A stretch of DNA of 64,000 nt from Enterobacteriaceae bacterium RIT691 (GTDB lineage Bacteria; Pseudomonadota; Gammaproteobacteria; Enterobacterales; Enterobacteriaceae): positions 1-64,000 of the forward strand of contig WJYM01000015.1 in the NCBI GenBank assembly GCA_009668205.1, in the 5' to 3' direction. The notes beneath the pieces are model-generated. The model had not been told where the DNA came from. It did no database searches and was given only the letters and a program-made list of their open reading frames with translations. This document shows, in pieces, positions 1 through 8,377 of this stretch (the first letter of the stretch is position 1; every line of letters starts with the position of its first letter). Made by a program: the position numbers and the translations under genes.

Positions 1-30
1 CATTAAGCCTGCCTCTCGGTAGGCTTAATG
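1..30. other. Perfect hairpin in tRNA operon spacer
   Basis: A 10-bp perfect inverted repeat (CATTAAGCCT / AGGCTTAATG), extended by three more pairs including one G-T, closes on a 4-nt loop TCTC. It lies 12 nt before tRNA-Trp and has no T-run, so it looks like an inter-tRNA processing or spacer structure rather than a terminator. The upstream gene is outside the window; in E. coli the neighbour at this place is aspT, the distal tRNA of rrnC. Confidence 0.55.
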
Positions 31-42
31 GTAAAAAGCTTT

Positions 43-118
43 AGGGGCGTAGCTCAGTTGGTAGAGCACCGGTCTCCAAAACCGGGTGTCGCGAGTTCGA
101 GTCTCTCCGCCCCTGCCA
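43..118 (+). tRNA. trpT: tRNA-Trp (anticodon CCA)
   Basis: A 76-nt cloverleaf: acceptor stem AGGGGCG pairs with CGCCCCT, followed by GCCA with an encoded CCA tail. The D-arm AGCTCAGTTGGTAGAGC and the T-arm GTTCGAGTC are canonical. The anticodon loop CTCCAAA places CCA at 76-78. In E. coli the single tRNA-Trp gene lies at the distal end of an rRNA operon just before hdfR, as here. Confidence 0.98.
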
Positions 119-123
119 TATAT

Positions 124-153
124 AATCCTTAGCGAAAGCTAAGGATTTTTTTT
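124..153 (+). terminator. Rho-independent terminator of the tRNA operon
   Basis: A 10-bp perfect stem AATCCTTAGC / GCTAAGGATT closes on a GAAA tetraloop and is followed by eight T (146-153, partly in the stem). It starts 6 nt after tRNA-Trp. Confidence 0.95.
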
Positions 154-218
154 CGTCTGTGCATTTTGAATAACAGACGCCTTCCCGGGCATCCATGCCC
201 AAAGACCCCTTCATTCAC

Positions 219-1040
219 TTAATCTAGTACTGATGTTTTGAGTATTTCACGGATCTGTGCCTGCTTATCGCTGTTTTGCAGCCAGATGGCATACAGTGGA
301 CGTGATAGCGTTGTGCTGTCTGAGACTGTGTGCAGCCCACTTTTTTCTTTGGCCCACATCATGGGCAACCAGGTACAACCCTCAAGCGGGGTTAGCTGCT
401 GGCGCGCCAGCTCTGCCGAACTGGTTGTGAGAAGGGGAATATCTTCGGGAGCGATCAGCCCGCTTTCATGCTGTTGAAAATCTGGCCCCCATTCCAGGCG
501 TAGGTAGTTCAGGTCAGCTTTGATTTTTGCCGGCGCGGCACAATACAGCGCCAGGGTGAAATTACCCAACAACTGGCTGCTAAATTCGTCCATCTTTGGC
601 GATTCAGTGGTGATCAGAAGATCAAGCTGACGTTCATGCAGCTGTTTAACCAGAGATTGTCGTTGCGCGATGCGAGCTTCAAACTGCAGCGTAGTGTGGT
701 GTGGGTAAAGCCGCCCCAGCCAGCTATTCAGCATACACTCCCACAGCGATGCACTGGCACCGATAGAAAACTCATTGTGCCGCGCTGTATTGGCAACCTC
801 TTTGCGGGCCGTCTGCCAGGTGCTCATCAGCGTTTCCGCATAAGGAAGGAGTTTCTCCCCGGCTGCAGTCAGGCGAATATTATTACGGTGGCGGGTGAAT
901 AAATTAACCCCCAGCTGATTCTCAAGCTGGCGAATACGAAAGCTGACGGCGGATTGCGTCAAATAAAGTGCTTCAGCCGCACGCCCGAAGTGTCGGGTTC
1001 GGCTCACTTCCAGGAAAGTTTTTAACAATTCCGTATCCAC
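219..1040 (-). CDS. hdfR: HdfR, LysR-type transcriptional regulator
   Basis: LysR-family regulator. The N-terminal winged helix-turn-helix (about residues 1-60, with [20 protein letters not shown]) binds DNA, and the rest is the effector/oligomerisation domain. In E. coli HdfR represses the flagellar master operon flhDC and is linked to H-NS. I place the start at the GTG at 1040, giving VDTELLKTF..., because it matches the E. coli N-terminus and has GGAGAAGG just upstream. An in-frame GTG at 1052 would add four residues. Length is about 273 aa, close to the E. coli protein. It is divergent from maoP with about 120 bp between the starts, the same arrangement as in E. coli. Confidence 0.93.
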   Translation of the reverse strand: MDTELLKTFLEVSRTRHFGRAAEALYLTQSAVSFRIRQLENQLGVNLFTRHRNNIRLTAAGEKLLPYAETLMSTWQTARKEVANTARHNEFSIGASASLWECMLNSWLGRLYPHHTTLQFEARIAQRQSLVKQLHERQLDLLITTESPKMDEFSSQLLGNFTLALYCAAPAKIKADLNYLRLEWGPDFQQHESGLIAPEDIPLLTTSSAELARQQLTPLEGCTWLPMMWAKEKSGLHTVSDSTTLSRPLYAIWLQNSDKQAQIREILKTSVLD

Positions 1041-1086
1041 AACCTTCTCCACAAAAAATTTTGTCGTGTTGATTTAAATGTTTTGT

Positions 1087-1105
1087 TTGACGCTCTGTCA
1101 AGCGT
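1087..1105. promoter_or_regulatory. Overlapping inverted repeats between hdfR and maoP (candidate maoS region)
   Basis: Two overlapping dyads are visible: TTGAC-N5-GTCAA (1087-1101) and ACGCT-N6-AGCGT (1090-1105). In E. coli the maoS site, which acts with MaoP to define the Ori macrodomain, lies in this same intergenic region. I do not recall its exact bases, so the link to maoS is inference from position. The repeats could instead be an HdfR operator. Confidence 0.35.
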
Positions 1106-1158
1106 AACTAATACTCCGCGCCATAAATAGCTCAGCCAAAGAATCAGGAGCGTGTAGG

Positions 1159-1497
1159 ATGGCGGAAAGCTTTACGACGACTAATCGTTTTTTCGACAAT
1201 AAAAATTATCCGCGCGGGTTTTCTCGTCATGGTGATTTCACCATCAAAGAGGCCCAATTGCTGGAGCGCCACGGTTATGCGTTTAATGAGCTGGATCTGG
1301 GTAAACGCGAGCCTGCAACTGAAGATGAAAAGCAGTTTGTAGCGGTATGCCGTGGTGAGCGCGAGCCGGTTACAGAAATTGAACGTGTATGGGCCAAATA
1401 TGTAGCACGCATCAAGCGTCCAAAGCGTTTCCACACCCTGTCTGGCGGCAAACCGCAGGCGGAAGGTGCTGAAGACTACACCGAAAGCGATGATTGA
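1159..1497 (+). CDS. maoP: MaoP (YifE), Ori macrodomain organising protein
   Basis: A 112-aa soluble, charged protein of the DUF413/YifE family ([21 protein letters not shown] at the N-terminus, acidic C-terminus ending ESDD). In E. coli MaoP acts with the site maoS just upstream of its gene to constrain the Ori region of the chromosome into a macrodomain. The length equals the E. coli protein. The ATG is preceded by CAGGAGCGTGTAGG. A terminator follows 4 nt after the stop, so the gene is monocistronic and convergent with comM. Confidence 0.95.
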   Translation: MAESFTTTNRFFDNKNYPRGFSRHGDFTIKEAQLLERHGYAFNELDLGKREPATEDEKQFVAVCRGEREPVTEIERVWAKYVARIKRPKRFHTLSGGKPQAEGAEDYTESDD

Positions 1498-1501
1498 TAA
1501 G

Positions 1502-1525
1502 AAAGGGGCGAATGCCCCTTTTTTT
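1502..1525 (+). terminator. Terminator after maoP
   Basis: AAAGGGGC / GCCCCTTT stem with GAAT loop and a T-run to 1525. The T-run overlaps the stop codon of the convergent comM gene. Confidence 0.9.
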
Positions 1526-3044
1526 ATGCCATCATCTTTTGCAAATGAATCAGTAACCTTTCAATGGCCCGATACCCCAGCGCCTCCTGAAGATGTTCCC
1601 GAGTCACCCATTCACTGTCACTCAGATCGGCAATCGTTCGCGAGACCTTCAGCAGCCTTTGCCAGGCCCTGATCGATAATCCCAGCTGTATTAATGCCTG
1701 TTCCAGCCAGTTAGCGTCCTCTTCCTTTAAGCGACACCAGAGCTTTATTTCACTGCTTTCCAGCCATGCATTAAGTTTGCCCTGGCGTGAGAGCTGCCTT
1801 TGCTGAGCGGCAATGACCCTTCCTCTGACGGTTTCGCTGTTTTCCCCTTCAACGGATGGCTGGCTCAGCATGCCAGGGGGCGGGAGCGGGATTTCCAGGG
1901 ACAGATCAAAGCGGTCAAGAAAGGGGCCGGATAGCCGTCCCAGATAGCGCAGAACCTGCTCGGGCGTTGTTCGGTTGTGGTTACCCTGATAATGGCCTGT
2001 CGGACTGGGGTTCATTGCAGCAACCAGCTGAAAACGCGCAGGATAGGTGATTTTGGCACGGGTACGGGAGATATGAATTTTTCCCGATTCCATCGGCTCA
2101 CGGAGTGCATCCAATACCCGCCGTTCAAACTCCGGGAGTTCATCAAGGAATAAGATGCCGTTGTGTGCCAGCGAAATCTCCCCGGGCGCAGGGATTGAGC
2201 CGCCACCGACCATTGCGGTCAGAGAAGCGCTATGATGAGGCGAGCGGAAAGGGCGTTTGCACCACTGCTGATGAACATGTGCAGCATTGACCAGGCTCAG
2301 AATGGCGGCGCTCTCCAGCGCTTCCTGATTATTGAGCGAAGGAAGAATGCCGGGTAATCGACTGGCCAGCATGGTTTTTCCTGTTCCCGGTGGGCCGATA
2401 AACAGCAGGTTATGCCCACCGGCGGCCGTGATTTCCAACGCGCGTTTCCCTTGCTGTTGTCCAATCACATCGCTGAGATCAGCATCAGAAATTAGCGGGA
2501 TATCCTGCTGCGGGCTGGGATGTTGCAGCGGGCTTCTGCCTTCAAGGAAGGCACACACCTCCTGCAAATGGCTGGCAATAAAGCACTCTTCTCCACCGAT
2601 TAATCCCACTTCATCGGCGTTCTCTGCGGACACAATGCTTTGCCTTCCTGCACGGATGGCCTCCATGGCGCCTGAAATCGCCCCGGTAACACCTCGTAAC
2701 GCCCCTGTAAGCGCGAGCTCACCGATGAGCTCGTACTGATGAAGTCGGGTGGTATTAAGCTGCTCAGAGGCCGCCAGAAGCGCAATGGCGATAGGTAAAT
2801 CATATCGCCCACCTTCTTTGGGCAGATCTGCAGGTGCCAGATTAATCGTGATTTTCTTTGCCGGAAACGCATAGCCGCTATTCATCACTGCGCTTCTGAC
2901 GCGATCGCGTGCTTCTTTAACGGCTGTTTCCGGTAAGCCAACCATGGTCAAACCTGGCAACCCATTGCTGATATGCACCTCAACGGTAATGAGGGGAGCA
3001 TGCACACCCAATGCGGCTCGTGTATAAACAATCGACAATGACAT
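1524..3044 (-). CDS. comM: YifB/ComM family AAA+ ATPase (Mg-chelatase-like)
   Basis: A 506-aa protein, the full length of E. coli YifB. The N-terminal ChlI-type domain (about 1-180, Lon-protease-like fold) is followed by the AAA+ module: Walker A GPPGTGKT near residue 218, Walker B ILFLDELPEF, sensor AAMNPSP, and a C-terminal Mg-chelatase helical domain. ComM in naturally transforming bacteria is a hexameric helicase that promotes branch migration during recombination. In enterics the phenotype is less clear. The start ATG at 3044 has a strong GGAGG Shine-Dalgarno. It is transcribed toward maoP and away from the ilv operon. Confidence 0.95.
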   Translation of the reverse strand: MSLSIVYTRAALGVHAPLITVEVHISNGLPGLTMVGLPETAVKEARDRVRSAVMNSGYAFPAKKITINLAPADLPKEGGRYDLPIAIALLAASEQLNTTRLHQYELIGELALTGALRGVTGAISGAMEAIRAGRQSIVSAENADEVGLIGGEECFIASHLQEVCAFLEGRSPLQHPSPQQDIPLISDADLSDVIGQQQGKRALEITAAGGHNLLFIGPPGTGKTMLASRLPGILPSLNNQEALESAAILSLVNAAHVHQQWCKRPFRSPHHSASLTAMVGGGSIPAPGEISLAHNGILFLDELPEFERRVLDALREPMESGKIHISRTRAKITYPARFQLVAAMNPSPTGHYQGNHNRTTPEQVLRYLGRLSGPFLDRFDLSLEIPLPPPGMLSQPSVEGENSETVRGRVIAAQQRQLSRQGKLNAWLESSEIKLWCRLKEEDANWLEQALIQLGLSIRAWQRLLKVSRTIADLSDSEWVTREHLQEALGYRAIERLLIHLQKMMA

Positions 3045-3373
3045 AGTGCCTCCTTTCGCCGCCAGTTTGTCGCAAAGTCGTCGAGATTCATCCTGCTAAA
3101 TCTGTTTTTTACGTGCCAGATTCCGTTATTTCTCTGCATTTTCTCGTTAATTTCAGCTTTTTATGTGCAGGATCGCAAAGTGGAAGCGCTGTTTCCTCAT
3201 GTGCCCAGGGATGAAAACTTTTCATCTCAGGAATTTCTTATGAAAAACAAACGTTTTTAACAGAATTGTTAGTGGGCTCAGAAAACGAGGCATAAATAAA
3301 TCTTGTGTTATTAATCGTGACTGTGATAACTCTTTAGGTATTCCTTCGAACAAGAAGCCAGAAAGTACAGAAA
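3045..3373 (+). promoter_or_regulatory. Upstream control region of ilvL/ilvXGMEDA (no gene)
   Basis: 329 bases between the divergent comM and ilvL contain no convincing gene. The part nearest ilvL (about 3225-3345) is AT-rich, and the stretch ACTCTTTAGGTATTCCTTCGAACAAGA resembles my memory of the region ahead of E. coli ilvL. The ilvGMEDA promoter with its IHF-assisted upstream region is expected here. I cannot fix the -35/-10 boxes with confidence. Confidence 0.5.
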
Positions 3374-3472
3374 ATGACAGCCCTTCTACGAGTGATTAGC
3401 CTGGTCGTGATTAGCGTGGTGGTGATTATTATCCCACCGTGCGGGGCTGCACTTGGACGAGGAAAGGCTTAG
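3374..3472 (+). CDS. ilvL: ilv operon leader peptide IlvL
   Basis: A 32-codon leader beginning MTALLRVISLVV and ending LGRGKA, identical or nearly so to the E. coli ilvGMEDA leader peptide. Fifteen of 32 residues are Leu, Val or Ile, the amino acids that control the operon. Ribosome stalling at these codons when the charged tRNAs are scarce is known to prevent the downstream terminator from forming. The reading frame ends TAG 24 nt before the terminator stem. It is too short for routine ORF calling but the match is clear. Confidence 0.97.
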   Translation: MTALLRVISLVVISVVVIIIPPCGAALGRGKA

Positions 3473-3495
3473 TAATCAAGCCTTAACGAACTAAG

Positions 3496-3527
3496 ACCCC
3501 CGCACCGAAAGGTCCGGGGGTTTTTTT
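3496..3527 (+). terminator. ilv attenuator (regulated Rho-independent terminator)
   Basis: GC-rich stem ACCCCCG-(C)-ACC / GGT-(C)-CGGGGGT with a GAAA loop, followed by seven T (3521-3527). It lies directly after ilvL and ahead of ilvX/ilvG, the known position of the E. coli ilvGMEDA attenuator. Confidence 0.95.
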
Positions 3528-3558
3528 ATGACTCAGAATCAGCACAGAGAAGCAGAAC

Positions 3559-3609
3559 ATGTTAACTAGCATAATATTCTGTTTCTCGCGATTAGCGACG
3601 GGGATGTAA
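3559..3609 (+). CDS. ilvX: Small protein IlvX
   Basis: A 16-codon frame ([16 protein letters not shown]) opens 31 nt after the attenuator and stops 2 nt before the ilvG start. E. coli K-12 makes a 16-residue protein IlvX from the same position (MNNSTKFCFSRFRTGN), and the FCFSR..TG core is conserved here. AGAGAAG precedes the ATG. The function is unknown to me. Conservation of the core and the tight spacing to ilvG suggest a translated small protein or translational coupling device. Confidence 0.8.
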   Translation: MLTSIIFCFSRLATGM

Positions 3610-3611
3610 CT

Positions 3612-5258
3612 ATGAATGGGGCTCAGTGGGTGGTACATGCGTTGCGAGCGCAGGGAGTCGAGACCGTATTCGGCTATCCGGGCGGCGCAATTATGCCGAT
3701 CTACGATGCGTTGTATGACGGTGGCGTGGAACACCTGCTATGCCGACATGAGCAAGGGGCTGCCATGGCGGCGATCGGTTTCGCCCGTGCAACCGGTAAA
3801 ACCGGGGTGTGCATGGCGACTTCAGGGCCAGGTGCCACCAACCTGATAACCGGTCTTGCGGATGCGTTGCTTGATTCGGTACCGGTTGTTGCCATCACCG
3901 GCCAGGTCGCCTCACCGTTTATCGGGACTGATGCTTTTCAGGAAGTGGATGTCCTTGGTTTATCGCTCGCCTGTACCAAACACAGCTTCCTCGTGCAGTC
4001 GCTGGAAGAGTTGCCGCGCGTAATGGCCGAAGCTTTTATGCTGGCAAACTCTGGTCGTCCTGGCCCGGTATTGGTTGATATCCCTAAGGATATTCAGGTC
4101 GCCAGCGCAGAGTTGGAACCCCATTTTTCCACAGTGGAAGACGAAAGCGCCTTCCCGCATGCTGATGTCGCTCAGGCTCGCCTGATGATCGCCCTGGCAC
4201 AGAAACCGATGCTGTATGTCGGCGGTGGTGTGGGGATGGCTCAGGCGGTTCCCGCGCTGCGTGAATTTATCGCCGTCACGCAGATGCCCGTAACCTGCAC
4301 GCTGAAAGGCCTTGGCGCTGTTGACCCAGCTTATCCGTACTATCTGGCCATGTTGGGTATGCACGGCACCAAAGCGGCAAACCTGGCGGTGCAGGAATGT
4401 GATTTGCTGATTGCTGTGGGCGCGCGTTTTGACGATCGCGTGACGGGTAAGCTGAATACCTTCGCCCCCAATGCCAAAGTGATCCATATGGATATTGACC
4501 CGGCGGAGTTGAACAAGCTGCGTCAGGCTCATATCGGTTTACAGGGGGATTTGAACGCGCTGTTACCCGCGCTGCAACAGCCGCTGAATATCGACGCCTG
4601 GCGTCAACACGCTGCAGAATTGCGGGCAGAAAATGAATGGCGCTATGACCATCCGGGCGAGGCGATTTATGCACCGCTGCTGCTCAAACAGCTTTCCGAT
4701 CGCAAACCGGCAGACAGCGTGGTCACGACAGACGTGGGTCAGCACCAGATGTGGTCTGCCCAGCACATGACCTACACCCGCCCGGAAAACTTCATCACCT
4801 CCAGTGGCCTTGGCACCATGGGATTTGGTTTGCCCGCTGCCGTGGGTGCGCAGGTAGCCCGCCCTGATGACACGGTTATCTGTATCTCTGGCGATGGCTC
4901 TTTCATGATGAACGTTCAGGAGCTTGGCACCGTCAAACGCAAGCAGCTGCCGCTGAAAATTGTGTTACTCGATAACCAGCGTTTAGGCATGGTTCGCCAG
5001 TGGCAGCAGCTTTTTTTCCAGGAGCGTTACAGCGAAACCACGCTCACCGATAACCCTGATTTCCTCATGCTGGCCAGTGCCTTTGGTATCCCTGGCCAGC
5101 ACATTACCCGTAAAGACCAGGTTGAAGCGGCACTCGACACAATGCTGAACAGCAAAGGGCCTTACCTGCTTCATGTCTCAATCGACGAACTCGAAAACGT
5201 CTGGCCGCTGGTACCGCCGGGTGCCAGTAATGCAGAAATGCTGGAGAAATTATCATGA
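3612..5258 (+). CDS. ilvG: Acetolactate synthase II large subunit IlvG (intact)
   Basis: Catalytic subunit of acetohydroxyacid synthase II, which condenses pyruvate with pyruvate or 2-oxobutyrate in the first common step of valine and isoleucine synthesis. It needs ThDP, FAD and Mg2+. The 548-aa frame is uninterrupted: N-terminal pyrimidine-binding domain with the catalytic Glu in CRHEQGAAM, central FAD domain, and C-terminal ThDP motif GDGSFMMN...[10 protein letters not shown]. coli K-12 carries a well-known frameshift in this gene; this strain does not, so a functional valine-resistant AHAS II is expected. The stop overlaps the ilvM start by 4 nt (ATGA), implying coupled synthesis of the two subunits. 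Confidence 0.97.
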   Translation: MNGAQWVVHALRAQGVETVFGYPGGAIMPIYDALYDGGVEHLLCRHEQGAAMAAIGFARATGKTGVCMATSGPGATNLITGLADALLDSVPVVAITGQVASPFIGTDAFQEVDVLGLSLACTKHSFLVQSLEELPRVMAEAFMLANSGRPGPVLVDIPKDIQVASAELEPHFSTVEDESAFPHADVAQARLMIALAQKPMLYVGGGVGMAQAVPALREFIAVTQMPVTCTLKGLGAVDPAYPYYLAMLGMHGTKAANLAVQECDLLIAVGARFDDRVTGKLNTFAPNAKVIHMDIDPAELNKLRQAHIGLQGDLNALLPALQQPLNIDAWRQHAAELRAENEWRYDHPGEAIYAPLLLKQLSDRKPADSVVTTDVGQHQMWSAQHMTYTRPENFITSSGLGTMGFGLPAAVGAQVARPDDTVICISGDGSFMMNVQELGTVKRKQLPLKIVLLDNQRLGMVRQWQQLFFQERYSETTLTDNPDFLMLASAFGIPGQHITRKDQVEAALDTMLNSKGPYLLHVSIDELENVWPLVPPGASNAEMLEKLS

Positions 5259-5518
5259 TGCACCATCAGCTCGCCGTTCAGGCACGTTTCAACCCGGAAA
5301 CCTTAGAACGCGTTTTGCGCGTGGTTCGCCATCGTGGCTTCCAGATTTGCGCCATGAATATGGAAACTGCCAGCGACGCACAGAACATAAATATTGAATT
5401 GACCGTTGCCAGCCTTCGTCCAGTCGAATTACTGTTTAGTCAGTTAAGCAAACTGGTGGACGTCGCCCGCGTCGAGATCCAGCAACGAACAACAACATCA
5501 CAACAAATCCGCGCCTGA
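5255..5518 (+). CDS. ilvM: Acetolactate synthase II small subunit IlvM
   Basis: Regulatory/accessory small subunit of AHAS II, 87 aa as in E. coli, with an ACT-like fold ([15 protein letters not shown] near residues 23-37). It pairs with IlvG for full activity and cofactor binding. Unlike the small subunits of AHAS I and III it does not confer valine sensitivity. Two ATG codons are adjacent (5255 and 5258); the first overlaps the ilvG stop. The gene is followed by ilvE after 17 nt. Confidence 0.96.
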   Translation: MMHHQLAVQARFNPETLERVLRVVRHRGFQICAMNMETASDAQNINIELTVASLRPVELLFSQLSKLVDVARVEIQQRTTTSQQIRA

Positions 5519-5535
5519 GCGCAAAAGGAAGAACA

Positions 5536-6465
5536 ATGACCACGAAAAAAGCTGATTACATCTGGTTCAATGGTGAGATGACTCCATGGGGTGAGGCAAA
5601 AATTCACGTGATGTCTCATGCGCTGCACTACGGCACTTCCGTGTTCGAAGGCATCCGTTGCTACGATTCTCACAAAGGCCCGGTGGTGTTCCGTCATCGT
5701 GAACACATGCAGCGTCTGCATGATTCAGCCAAAATTTACCGCTTCCCGGTGTCTCAGAGCGTGGATGAACTGATGGAAGCCTGCCGTGAGGTTATCCGCA
5801 AGAACAACCTGACCAGCGCCTACATTCGCCCGCTGGTTTTCGTGGGTGACGTCGGCATGGGCGTAAACCCGCCAGCCGGTTACACCACTGACGTCATCAT
5901 TGCCGCTTTCCCTTGGGGTGCATATCTCGGCGCAGAAGCGCTGGATCAGGGCATCGATGCAATGGTTTCTTCCTGGAACCGCGTGGCACCGAACACCATT
6001 CCAACCGCGGCGAAAGCCGGCGGAAATTACCTTTCTTCCCTGTTGGTCGGCAGCGAAGCACGTCGTCATGGCTATCAGGAAGGGATCGCGCTGGATGTGA
6101 ACGGCTACATCTCTGAAGGCGCGGGTGAAAACCTGTTTGAGGTGAAAGACGGCATTCTGTTTACCCCACCGTTCACGTCGTCCGCGCTGCCGGGTATCAC
6201 GCGTGATGCCATTATCAAACTGGCGAAAGATCTGAATATCGAAGTGCGCGAACAGGTGTTGTCCCGTGAATCACTGTATCTTGCTGACGAAGTGTTCATG
6301 TCCGGTACGGCGGCGGAAATCACACCGGTGCGTAGCGTTGATGGCATCCAGGTGGGCGAAGGCCTTTGTGGCCCGGTCACCAAACGCATTCAACAAGCGT
6401 TCTTCGGCCTGTTCACGGGTGAAACCGAAGACAAATACGGCTGGCTGGATCAGGTTAACGTATAA
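5536..6465 (+). CDS. ilvE: Branched-chain amino acid aminotransferase IlvE
   Basis: PLP-dependent (fold type IV) transaminase of 309 aa that interconverts 2-keto acids with valine, isoleucine and leucine using glutamate. Typical family sequences are visible: YIWFNGEM at the N-terminus, the PLP lysine segment TAAKAGGNYLSSL (about 155-167), and the C-terminal EVFMSGTAAEITPV phosphate-binding loop. The RBS is AAAGGAAG before ATG. It is third in the ilvGMEDA operon, and the length equals the E. coli enzyme. Confidence 0.97.
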   Translation: MTTKKADYIWFNGEMTPWGEAKIHVMSHALHYGTSVFEGIRCYDSHKGPVVFRHREHMQRLHDSAKIYRFPVSQSVDELMEACREVIRKNNLTSAYIRPLVFVGDVGMGVNPPAGYTTDVIIAAFPWGAYLGAEALDQGIDAMVSSWNRVAPNTIPTAAKAGGNYLSSLLVGSEARRHGYQEGIALDVNGYISEGAGENLFEVKDGILFTPPFTSSALPGITRDAIIKLAKDLNIEVREQVLSRESLYLADEVFMSGTAAEITPVRSVDGIQVGEGLCGPVTKRIQQAFFGLFTGETEDKYGWLDQVNV

Positions 6466-6524
6466 GCAGCATGAGGGACGGCACGCACCGTCCCATTTAA
6501 CAGATTTACGGGAGTAAACAGAGT

Positions 6525-8375
6525 ATGCCTAAGTACCGTTCAGCCACTACCACCCACGGCCGTAATATGGCGGGTGCCCGCGCGCTGTGGCGCGCCACCG
6601 GGATGACCGACGCCGATTTCGGCAAACCGATCATTGCCGTCGTAAACTCGTTTACCCAGTTCGTGCCTGGCCACGTTCACCTGCGCGACCTCGGTAAACT
6701 GGTTGCAGAGCAGATCGAAGCCTCCGGCGGCGTGGCGAAAGAGTTCAACACCATTGCCGTTGATGACGGGATCGCCATGGGCCACGGCGGCATGCTGTAT
6801 TCCCTGCCGTCCCGCGAACTGATCGCGGATTCCGTGGAGTACATGGTCAACGCCCACTGTGCCGATGCAATGGTCTGTATCTCCAACTGCGACAAAATCA
6901 CCCCGGGCATGTTAATGGCGTCCCTGCGCCTCAACATTCCGGTGATTTTTGTCTCCGGCGGCCCGATGGAAGCCGGGAAAACCAAACTTTCCGACCAGAT
7001 CATCAAACTCGATCTGGTTGACGCGATGATTCAGGGCGCGGACCCGAAAGTTTCCGACGAGCAGAGCGATCAGATAGAGCGCTCCGCGTGCCCAACCTGC
7101 GGCTCGTGTTCCGGGATGTTCACCGCCAACTCGATGAACTGCCTGACCGAAGCACTGGGCCTGTCGCAGCCGGGCAACGGCTCGCTGCTGGCAACGCACT
7201 CTGACCGCAAAGAATTGTTCCTCAATGCCGGTAAGCGCATCGTCGAACTCACCAAACGCTACTACGAGCAGGACGACGCCAGCGCATTACCGCGCTCAAT
7301 CGCCAGCAAAGCGGCGTTTGAGAATGCGATGACGCTGGATATCGCCATGGGCGGTTCCACTAACACCGTGCTGCACCTGTTGGCCGCGGCGCAGGAAGCA
7401 GAAATCGACTTCACCATGACCGACATCGATAAGCTGTCGCGCAAGGTGCCACAGCTGTGTAAGGTGGCGCCAAGCACCCAGAAATATCATATGGAAGACG
7501 TTCACCGTGCGGGCGGCGTGCTCGGTATTCTCGGCGAATTGGATCGCGCCGGGCTGCTGAACCGCGAAGTGAAAAACGTGCTGGGGCTTTCGCTGCCGCA
7601 AACGCTCGATCAGTACGATGTGATGCTCACCAAAGACGATGCAGTGAAAACCATGTTCCGTGCGGGCCCGGCCGGTATCCGTACCACTCAGGCATTCTCG
7701 CAGAGCTGCCGGTGGGACACGCTGGATGACGACCGTGCAGAAGGCTGTATCCGCTCACTGGAAAACGCCTACAGCAAAGACGGCGGCCTGGCCGTTCTGT
7801 ACGGTAACTTCGCGGAAAACGGCTGTATCGTGAAAACCGCGGGTGTGGATGACAGCATCCTGAAATTCACCGGCCCGGCCAAAGTGTACGAAAGCCAGGA
7901 CGATGCGGTGGACGCGATTCTCGGCGGCAAAGTGGTCGCAGGCGATGTGGTTGTTATTCGCTACGAAGGGCCAAAAGGCGGGCCGGGCATGCAGGAAATG
8001 CTCTATCCGACCACCTTCCTGAAATCGATGGGTCTGGGTAAAGCCTGTGCGTTGGTCACTGACGGACGTTTCTCCGGCGGGACTTCCGGCCTGTCCATCG
8101 GTCACGTATCGCCAGAAGCGGCAAGCGGCGGCAACATTGCGATCATCGAAGATGGCGATCTTATTGAGATCGACATTCCGAATCGCGGCATTCAGCTGAA
8201 GCTGAGCGACCAGGAAATTGCGGCCCGCCGTGAAGCGCAGGAAGCCCGCGGTGATAAAGCCTGGACCCCACGCGATCGTCAGCGTGAAGTGTCCTTTGCG
8301 CTGCGTGCCTATGCGAGCCTTGCGACCAGTGCGGATAAAGGCGCCGTGCGCGATAAATCCAAACTTGGGGGCTAA
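6525..8375 (+). CDS. ilvD: Dihydroxy-acid dehydratase IlvD
   Basis: A 616-aa IlvD/Edd family dehydratase that converts 2,3-dihydroxy-isovalerate and 2,3-dihydroxy-3-methylvalerate to the keto acids. It holds an oxygen-sensitive Fe-S cluster; conserved cysteines are visible in [12 protein letters not shown] (about residues 119-130) and in [17 protein letters not shown] (about 189-205). The C-terminal [20 protein letters not shown] signature is intact. GGGAGTAAACAG precedes the ATG. It is followed by ilvA after 2 nt. Confidence 0.97.
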   Translation: MPKYRSATTTHGRNMAGARALWRATGMTDADFGKPIIAVVNSFTQFVPGHVHLRDLGKLVAEQIEASGGVAKEFNTIAVDDGIAMGHGGMLYSLPSRELIADSVEYMVNAHCADAMVCISNCDKITPGMLMASLRLNIPVIFVSGGPMEAGKTKLSDQIIKLDLVDAMIQGADPKVSDEQSDQIERSACPTCGSCSGMFTANSMNCLTEALGLSQPGNGSLLATHSDRKELFLNAGKRIVELTKRYYEQDDASALPRSIASKAAFENAMTLDIAMGGSTNTVLHLLAAAQEAEIDFTMTDIDKLSRKVPQLCKVAPSTQKYHMEDVHRAGGVLGILGELDRAGLLNREVKNVLGLSLPQTLDQYDVMLTKDDAVKTMFRAGPAGIRTTQAFSQSCRWDTLDDDRAEGCIRSLENAYSKDGGLAVLYGNFAENGCIVKTAGVDDSILKFTGPAKVYESQDDAVDAILGGKVVAGDVVVIRYEGPKGGPGMQEMLYPTTFLKSMGLGKACALVTDGRFSGGTSGLSIGHVSPEAASGGNIAIIEDGDLIEIDIPNRGIQLKLSDQEIAARREAQEARGDKAWTPRDRQREVSFALRAYASLATSADKGAVRDKSKLGG

Positions 8376-8377
8376 TC

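Noticed and set aside
154-179. CGTCTGT/ACAGACG dyad as the hdfR terminator
   Set aside because: Only 7 bp with a 12-nt loop, and on the hdfR strand it is followed by A, not T.
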